NCBI GenBank assembly: GCA_013043995.1
Contig: JABEVL010000104.1
Span: forward strand, 1 to 11,130
DNA: 11,130 bases
Direction: 5' to 3'
Origin: Spirochaetales bacterium
GTDB taxonomy: Bacteria; Spirochaetota; Spirochaetia; JABEVK01
Shown here: positions 6,926 to 11,130 of the stretch, in pieces
How positions within the stretch are numbered: position 1 is the first letter of the stretch
Layout of the letters: each line of letters begins with the position of its first letter
Notes under the pieces: model-generated
Told to the model about the DNA's origin: nothing
Seen by the model: the letters and a program-made list of their open reading frames with translations, nothing else
Databases searched by the model: none
Translations under genes and position numbers: made by a program

Positions 6926-7143
6926 TTAAAGCAAAATTCTCTAAAAAAATAGCTGGGTAGTTTCTCTTAAACTTATTCATAGTTGTCACGGTTTTAACTT
7001 TGCTCTCGGGTGATAGGTTGCAAAAGTGAAATGCGGTTGTATGCGTTGAAAATGTTACAATTTGCGTTTTGACAGAAAAAATATTTTGCAACCTTCGCTC
7101 TTTTGGCTCTCGTCCATTCATAGCATGTCTGAACGAAGGTTTT
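6926..7143. other. Intergenic stretch between converging genes
   Basis: No gene is supported in these 218 bases. The regulator ends at 6925 and the leftward DUF1232 gene ends at 7144, so the stretch is a shared 3' region. It contains a TACAAT (7056-7061) that resembles a -10 box but has no good -35 partner. It also holds related heptamers around TGCGGTT/TGCGTTG/TGCGTTT (7032, 7042, 7063), a long-range inverted repeat and a terminator-like hairpin listed separately. A 75-codon minus-strand frame (6894-7121) lacks a ribosome binding site and is not credible. Confidence 0.5.
7015..7094. repeat. Perfect 11-bp inverted repeat, 58-bp spacer
   Basis: AGGTTGCAAAA at 7015-7025 is exactly complementary to TTTTGCAACCT at 7084-7094. 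The right arm shares five bases (7090-7094) with the 5' arm of the terminator-like hairpin, so in RNA the two pairings exclude each other. It could be a protein-binding dyad, an RNA switch, or chance in AT-rich DNA. Confidence 0.45.
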
Positions 7144-7145
7144 TT
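7090..7145 (+). terminator. Terminator-like hairpin for rightward transcription
   Basis: AACCTTCG (7090-7097) pairs perfectly with CGAAGGTT (7134-7141), and a run of six T (7140-7145) follows at once, as expected for a Rho-independent terminator on the plus strand. The 36-nt loop is longer than usual. It lies 164 bp after the regulator's stop and would end the sugar operon. On the minus strand the T-run lies eight bases beyond the stem, so it is a poorer terminator for the DUF1232 gene, whose stop codon overlaps the T-run. Confidence 0.5.
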
Positions 7146-7527
7146 AAAAAATGTGCACCAAGCTCATCACAAGAATGACGAGAACGAAAACCCAAATGAA
7201 TATGAATATCACACCCAATATCCAATTCTTTTTTAAGCTAAAGGGCTCGGTCACAGCTTTTTCCCTTGCATTTTCCATCACTTCTCTGGGAATCATCTTG
7301 ACCGCTAAAGCTAACAGAGCTGGTACAATAATCAAGTCGTCTAAGAGGCCTAGAACAGGAATAAAATCAGGAATGAGGTCGACAGGACTGAGTGCATAGC
7401 CCAAGGCTATTCCGATCAAGATCTTGGGAAAGAACCTAACTTTGGGATCTTGATACGCATAGTAAATGGCTGTCAATTCTTTTTTGAGATTCTGTGCTCT
7501 GGTCTTCAGCTTTTGACGAAAGCCCAT
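7144..7527 (-). CDS. DUF1232 (YkvA-like) membrane protein
   Basis: This 127-aa protein carries a DUF1232 domain at about residues 36-72. The family hallmark is visible as 'YALSPVDLIPDFIP' followed by 'GLLDDLIIVP'. The function of the family is not established. An N-terminal basic amphipathic stretch (1-30) precedes a hydrophobic segment at 35-47, and a strong transmembrane helix (about 102-125) ends the protein, so it is probably an inner-membrane protein. The ATG at 7527 has GGAGAAG about eight bases upstream. It lies 116 bp downstream of mazG on the same strand. I see no convincing promoter or terminator in that gap, so it may be the last gene of the leftward cluster or have its own weak promoter. 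Confidence 0.85.
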   Translation of the reverse strand: MGFRQKLKTRAQNLKKELTAIYYAYQDPKVRFFPKILIGIALGYALSPVDLIPDFIPVLGLLDDLIIVPALLALAVKMIPREVMENAREKAVTEPFSLKKNWILGVIFIFIWVFVLVILVMSLVHIF

Positions 7528-7643
7528 TCATTCTTCTCCGTGTGTTGTCCTCTGCGAACCGAAGTCAATTTTTGAAAGAATCGGTTGTACTGTGATGAAG
7601 GCATTCACGCTTCGCTTGCCCTGCGATCCAAGTTTGGGGGGCT

Positions 7644-8459
7644 TTAAGCCAGGGCGTTTTGAGGCGTGTTCGTCGTTTTTGTGCGTTCCCAGAGGGACAA
7701 AAGTTCATCCTTACCGAGGGCTTTAAGGGAATCGGAACCACCAGCATGACGTTCAAGGGCCCTGAAGCGGCGTTCAAATTTGGCGTTGCCTTGAACAAGG
7801 GCCTCTTCTGCCGAAAGGCCGGCTTCGCGCCCCAGGGCAACAACGGCAAATAAAAGGTCGCCCAGCTCTTCCTGCTGCTTGGGACTGGAAGGGTCTTCGC
7901 CCAGGAATTCTGACAGTTCTTCGTGGACCTTGGCCAGGGCCTGGATGAGGTTCGGCCAGCGGAAGCCTGCCTTGGCAGCCCGGCGTTGAAGTTCTTGGGC
8001 CCGGCTCAGGGCAGGTTGGTCTTTGCTGACCTTGTCCAAAAGCGACACCTGGAGATTTCCTCCCGCTTTGAGCTTTTCCTCGGCCTTGATTTTCTCCCAC
8101 TGGGCGATGACCTCGTTGGAATTTTCAACTTGGGCATTACCAAAAACGTGGGGATGCCGGCGGATCATTTTTTCTGAAAGTATCTTGATCACGTCGTCTA
8201 TTGTAAAAGCGCCGGACTCCGCAGCGATCTGGGCATGAAGAAGGACCTGAAGCAAAACATCGCCGAGCTCTTCGGCTAGATGAAGCGGGTCGTTCGCGGC
8301 CACAGCTTCTGCGACTTCGACGGACTCTTCGCGCAAGTAGGGCAAAAGAGACTGGTGAGTCTGGGCACGGTCCCATGGGCAACCTTCGGGGCCTCTCAAA
8401 GTCCTGAAGATTTCGACAAGGCCTTCGAAGCCCGATTTGAGGGTGCTGGGATCGGTCAT
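7644..8459 (-). CDS. Nucleoside triphosphate pyrophosphohydrolase MazG
   Basis: This 271-aa protein hydrolyses (d)NTPs to monophosphate and pyrophosphate, a housecleaning and stress-related activity in the cytoplasm. It has the two tandem MazG domains of the long bacterial form (E. coli MazG is of similar size). Domain 1 shows 'CPWD' (27-30), the metal-binding helix Glu44, Glu45 and Glu48, and the second helix Glu63, Glu64 and Asp67, then 'RRHPHVFG' (100-107). Domain 2 repeats the pattern with Glu180, Glu181 and Glu184, and Glu197, Glu198 and Asp201, so both sites look intact. The ATG at 8459 is preceded by AAAGGAG. Only 20 nt separate it from the stop of the helical-repeat gene upstream, so cotranscription is likely. 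Confidence 0.95.
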   Translation of the reverse strand: MTDPSTLKSGFEGLVEIFRTLRGPEGCPWDRAQTHQSLLPYLREESVEVAEAVAANDPLHLAEELGDVLLQVLLHAQIAAESGAFTIDDVIKILSEKMIRRHPHVFGNAQVENSNEVIAQWEKIKAEEKLKAGGNLQVSLLDKVSKDQPALSRAQELQRRAAKAGFRWPNLIQALAKVHEELSEFLGEDPSSPKQQEELGDLLFAVVALGREAGLSAEEALVQGNAKFERRFRALERHAGGSDSLKALGKDELLSLWERTKTTNTPQNALA

Positions 8460-8479
8460 AAGTGCTCCTTTATTTCGAG

Positions 8480-9637
8480 TCAGTCATCTGGGTGACCTCG
8501 GTCGCGATAAAAATCTTGTACGACAACTTCAAGGTCCACGGGAACTTGAACCCGCCAGGTCTCGAATTCTTTTTGGGCCCGTTCGGCTTCGGCCTGATGA
8601 CCGCCTTCTTCGTAACACGCCTGAATCCACAGGAAGGTTTCCGCCAAGTGCGCATAGTACTGGTAGACCCAATCCACGGGGTGGGTCCCCAGGTCGCGTG
8701 CCGCTTCAAGAAAACCCTCGTGTTCTTTTAAAAGGATGTCTTTGAGTTTTGTAAGAATCCGAAGGGCGTGCTCGAAATTTCTTGCATCGTAAGAAACCCA
8801 AGCGAGGTTCATGGCGTAGTAGGCGAGGTTGAAACCGATCGAGCGGAGTTCAGCCAGTCCGCCTTCCAGAGCCGCCGAACGGCGGGTAAAAAACCAGACG
8901 CTCTCCAAATAGGCAAGGGCCTTTTCCGAAGGACGTTCCTCAAGAAGTTTCAGGGCGATGTTGCCTAAGGCATCGTAGTACCGGTCTTCCTGAAAAGAGT
9001 CCAAGTATTCTTCAAGAACAGCCAAGGATTGGGCGGCGTCGTAAAAGGAATAGTAGGTCGCCAAATTGTAGGCGCTGTAGCCGATGCGTTCCTGATCGCC
9101 GCTCTGCTTTGCTTTTTCAAGTCCTTGGACGGCCAAAAGGTAGGCAGCCATTCCGGGTCCTTCGGGATCAAAAGAAAAACTGAAAAGCCACTGGTAAAGG
9201 TCACTGGCCATGGCAGGGTCTTTTGTCAAAGGCAGGTACTGTTCGACGAGCTGGGTGAGAATCTCGGGGGGAGTGTCGCGTGAGAGTTCATGAAGGATAA
9301 TCAGAAGGAGTTCGAGTGAATCCTTACGTCCTTTACGGCGTTCGCCGCTGCCGAACTCCCGCACGGTTCGGTCTAAAAGCCAGCGAAGGATCACCTGCAT
9401 TTCTTCAGCGTTGAAGTCGGCCAAAAGGATCCAGGCTGCTGGCGAAATCGAGTCGCCATCGGGTTTCTTGGGATTGTCCCAAAAGGAGATCCAGTCCCTG
9501 ACCACCAAAGGTGCTTGGTCAGCATGAACCAAAAATGCGACGGCCCTTTCCAGAGAAAGCCGGTATTCGGAATTTTCGACAAGAGCCTCAAGAAACGAAG
9601 AAAAACGGGTGATCTCAAAAAGATTGTTCAGGGCCAA
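8480..9637 (-). CDS. Helical-repeat (TPR-like) protein of unknown function
   Basis: I do not recognise the family of this 385-aa protein. It is acidic and almost entirely helical in pattern. From about residue 160 it has repeated paired helices with small/aromatic spacing that resemble tetratricopeptide repeats (about 162-213, 222-250, 268-305 and 325-362). No signal peptide or membrane segment is seen, so it is probably cytoplasmic and may be a scaffold. The start is TTG at 9637, six bases after a perfect AAGGAGG (9644-9650) that lies inside the end of the methyltransferase gene. The two genes overlap by 23 nt in different frames. With mazG only 20 nt downstream, it is the middle gene of a coupled trio, which hints at a joint role with the methyltransferase or MazG that cannot be named from sequence. 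Confidence 0.85.
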   Translation of the reverse strand: MALNNLFEITRFSSFLEALVENSEYRLSLERAVAFLVHADQAPLVVRDWISFWDNPKKPDGDSISPAAWILLADFNAEEMQVILRWLLDRTVREFGSGERRKGRKDSLELLLIILHELSRDTPPEILTQLVEQYLPLTKDPAMASDLYQWLFSFSFDPEGPGMAAYLLAVQGLEKAKQSGDQERIGYSAYNLATYYSFYDAAQSLAVLEEYLDSFQEDRYYDALGNIALKLLEERPSEKALAYLESVWFFTRRSAALEGGLAELRSIGFNLAYYAMNLAWVSYDARNFEHALRILTKLKDILLKEHEGFLEAARDLGTHPVDWVYQYYAHLAETFLWIQACYEEGGHQAEAERAQKEFETWRVQVPVDLEVVVQDFYRDRGHPDD

Positions 9638-10520
9638 AAGGCTCCTCCTTGCGGGCGGTCACCGTGATCCACGGTGAGGTGTGGGGCAAAGTCAGGTCTT
9701 CAGTCCAGCTCCAGCGCGTTCCCAGAAGAGACCGCAGGTGGGCTGAGCTGTGCCAGCGGTACCAAAAGGCAAAACGCCTGACCCGGTCAGGTTCCACAAT
9801 GGTCCAAATGCGGGCAAAAGTCCGCACTCTAGGATAAACATACCGACGATTCAAGACAAGGTGGGGGCCGGGCGCCCAAAAACCTTCTCGGCGGAAAGCG
9901 CCCCAACCCTGGGGTTCGAATCGGGTTTGTTCTTTCAACCACCAGTCTTTGCCGAAAGTGTCGAAAATCAAAAGACCTCCGGGGCGGAGTGCCGTCCAGC
10001 ACCGGTCTAAAAAAGACCTCGTCTGATCTGGTGAAAAGGTTCCGAACGTCCCGTAAAGTAAAACGATCAGGTCAAGATTTTCAGGAAAAGGAACGAGGTG
10101 GAGGTCGCCCTGAACAAACTCGGCGTCAAGATTTTCATCGGCGTTTTCTTGTTTTGCAAAGCGGATCGAAGCTTCGGAAATGTCGAGCCCTGTGATTTTC
10201 CAGCCTTTACGGGAGAGTTCACGGACATGAAGACCCGGACCGCAGCCCAGGTCAAGCGCGCGTCCGGGTTTTCCTAAGTTATTCCGGCGCCCCAGCTGGT
10301 CCAACCAGTCCGCTTGATCGGCAACCTCATGGAAGGGTTTGCTGGCGTCGTCGGTACTGGAATCAAGATGGGCAAAAAGGACGTGGGATCCCAAGTAGGG
10401 ATCGGCCCAAAAGAGTCCGTCGAGCTGAGCAAAGGGGGGAGGCCGACGGTCCCAACGCCCAAGCTCTGACAGGTCGAAATCGAATTCCAGGTTTTTTGTC
10501 AGGATAATTTCAGGCTTCAA
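9615..10520 (-). CDS. Class I SAM-dependent methyltransferase, substrate unknown
   Basis: This 301-aa protein carries a Rossmann-fold methyltransferase domain. Motif I 'ALDLGCGPG' lies at residues 88-96, the acidic residue that binds the SAM ribose is Asp113 in 'GLDIS', and 'GDL' at 138-140 matches motif III. The ~80 residues before the domain and the last ~90 after it are not recognisable and presumably bind the substrate, which could be a small molecule, protein or RNA. The start is TTG at 10520; upstream in frame there is no ATG or GTG, and the ribosome binding site is poor, so the start is less certain than the frame. It is the first gene of the leftward cluster. It diverges from the RNA methyltransferase gene after a gap of only 37 bp. 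Confidence 0.88.
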   Translation of the reverse strand: MKPEIILTKNLEFDFDLSELGRWDRRPPPFAQLDGLFWADPYLGSHVLFAHLDSSTDDASKPFHEVADQADWLDQLGRRNNLGKPGRALDLGCGPGLHVRELSRKGWKITGLDISEASIRFAKQENADENLDAEFVQGDLHLVPFPENLDLIVLLYGTFGTFSPDQTRSFLDRCWTALRPGGLLIFDTFGKDWWLKEQTRFEPQGWGAFRREGFWAPGPHLVLNRRYVYPRVRTFARIWTIVEPDRVRRFAFWYRWHSSAHLRSLLGTRWSWTEDLTLPHTSPWITVTARKEEPFGPEQSF

Positions 10521-10530
10521 TTTTTCTGCT

Positions 10531-10536
10531 ATTGTA
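10531..10536 (-). promoter_or_regulatory. Possible -10 box of the leftward cluster
   Basis: On the minus strand TACAAT (10531-10536) resembles a -10 box, but the region 17 bp upstream has no good -35. If used, the transcript would begin only a few bases before the TTG start, making the methyltransferase mRNA nearly leaderless, which would fit its lack of a ribosome binding site. Confidence 0.25.
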
Positions 10537-10557
10537 CCCGGATAAAGGAAAAAATAA

Positions 10558-11130
10558 ATGGACTTTTGTGCACTTTGCCCCTTTGGGGTCGAAAAACTCG
10601 TCAGAGATGAAATTAAAGGCCTGGGTTGGAAAGTTCTGGCCTCAGGTCCGGGCCGCGTCGATTTTTCAGGCCCGTGGGAAGCGGCTTACTCCCTCAACCT
10701 GCGTTCGAGGGTCGCAGAGCGGGTTTTAGTTAGGGTAGGGGAGTTTGTCTCGGCCTCTTTTGAGGAGCTGTACGAGGGGACGGCGGCGCTACCCTGGGAG
10801 GATTGGATTACCCCACGGGTGACAATTCACATCGAAAAAGCCCGCAGTTTTCAGTCCAAACTGACGAGCATCCCCTCGATTCAGGGAACGGTCCAAAAGG
10901 CGATGTTTGACCGCCTCTGCCGGGCCTGGGGGCTTAATCGTCTTCCTCAAATGGGCCCTGAAACAGCTTTACGGGTTTTTTTGACCCGTGATCGTGCTGA
11001 ATTATTTTTGGACACGACGGGCGATGCTCTGCATCACCGCGGCTACAGGAAAAAAACAGGTGAGGCACCCCTGAAAGAAAATCTGGCCGCGGCCCTGGTG
11101 CTTTTTTCAGGTTGGCGACGCAAGTACCCC
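10558..11130 (+). CDS. THUMP-domain class I RNA methyltransferase, RlmL/YpsC-like (5' part)
   Basis: The first 191 residues are present and the frame stays open to the window end, so the catalytic Rossmann domain lies outside. The start 'MDFCALCPFGVEKLVRDEI' is typical of the COG0116 family (N-terminal half of E. coli RlmL, B. subtilis YpsC), which methylates guanine N2 in 23S rRNA in characterised members. The THUMP RNA-binding region spans about residues 45-155. 'LFLDTTGDALHHRGYRKK' (about 150-167) and 'APLKENLAAAL' (about 171-181) are the conserved family motifs just before the catalytic part. ATG at 10558 follows AAAGGA (10545-10550) at a normal distance. It diverges from the methyltransferase cluster on the minus strand. 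The exact modified base cannot be told from this fragment. Confidence 0.92.
   Translation, partial: MDFCALCPFGVEKLVRDEIKGLGWKVLASGPGRVDFSGPWEAAYSLNLRSRVAERVLVRVGEFVSASFEELYEGTAALPWEDWITPRVTIHIEKARSFQSKLTSIPSIQGTVQKAMFDRLCRAWGLNRLPQMGPETALRVFLTRDRAELFLDTTGDALHHRGYRKKTGEAPLKENLAAALVLFSGWRRKYP

Noticed and set aside
7031..7072. 13-codon plus-strand frame as a possible leader peptide
   Set aside because: It has no ribosome binding site, no codon run suggestive of attenuation, and no rightward gene downstream to regulate.
6894..7121. 75-codon minus-strand frame between the regulator and the DUF1232 gene
   Set aside because: It overlaps the end of the regulator gene antisense, has no ribosome binding site and an unremarkable composition; the stretch is better explained by a terminator region.
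7565..10729. Many additional open frames of 60-110 codons on both strands
   Set aside because: They lie wholly or mostly within mazG, the helical-repeat gene and the methyltransferase gene in other frames, are rich in Arg/Pro/Ser as expected from GC-rich antisense, and lack ribosome binding sites.
1..11130. CRISPR arrays, insertion sequences, rRNA or tRNA genes
   Set aside because: No regularly spaced direct repeats, transposase-like frames with terminal inverted repeats, or structural RNA signatures were seen.

Overview
The window looks like bacterial chromosome from a Gram-negative-type or spirochaete-like organism. The binding protein carries a lipoprotein signal with a loose lipobox ending Phe-Ala-Ser-Cys, a form tolerated in spirochaetes. 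Sugar uptake by lipoprotein-dependent ABC importers without a dedicated ATPase is also common there. This assignment is an inference and only moderately sure; no rRNA, tRNA or other taxonomic marker is present.

Left part (1-7143, clearly more AT-rich): a carbohydrate uptake and degradation locus. A rightward operon (1451-6925) encodes, in order, a solute-binding lipoprotein, a MalF-type permease, a MalG-type permease, a cytoplasmic GH5 glycoside hydrolase and a LacI-family regulator, with gaps of 2-17 nt. Facing away from it, across a 156-bp regulatory region, lies a second MalG-type permease (419-1294, minus strand). By hand count it is about 59% identical to the operon's own MalG-type permease and has no partner genes. 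The divergent region holds a recognisable promoter on each strand and three LacI-operator-like CGAT cores spaced 32 and 31 bp apart. Positions 1-418 hold no gene I can support, only an unusual open frame and a cluster of small hairpins.

Likely working model: oligosaccharides, possibly beta-glucan fragments, are bound by the lipoprotein and imported by the MalF/MalG pair, with an ATPase encoded elsewhere. The GH5 enzyme, which has no signal peptide, then cleaves them in the cytoplasm. The LacI protein senses a sugar and controls the divergent promoters. The orphan permease may be an alternative partner for the single MalF-type subunit.

Right part (7144-11130, visibly more GC-rich from about 7600): housekeeping genes. 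A leftward, tightly packed cluster holds a SAM methyltransferase, a helical-repeat protein of unknown function and MazG, followed after 116 bp by a DUF1232/YkvA-like membrane protein. Diverging from it at the right edge is the 5' part of a THUMP-domain RNA methyltransferase of the RlmL/YpsC type, cut by the window end. The intergenic stretch 6926-7143 between the two parts holds a rightward terminator-like hairpin whose 5' arm is overlapped by a competing long-range inverted repeat.
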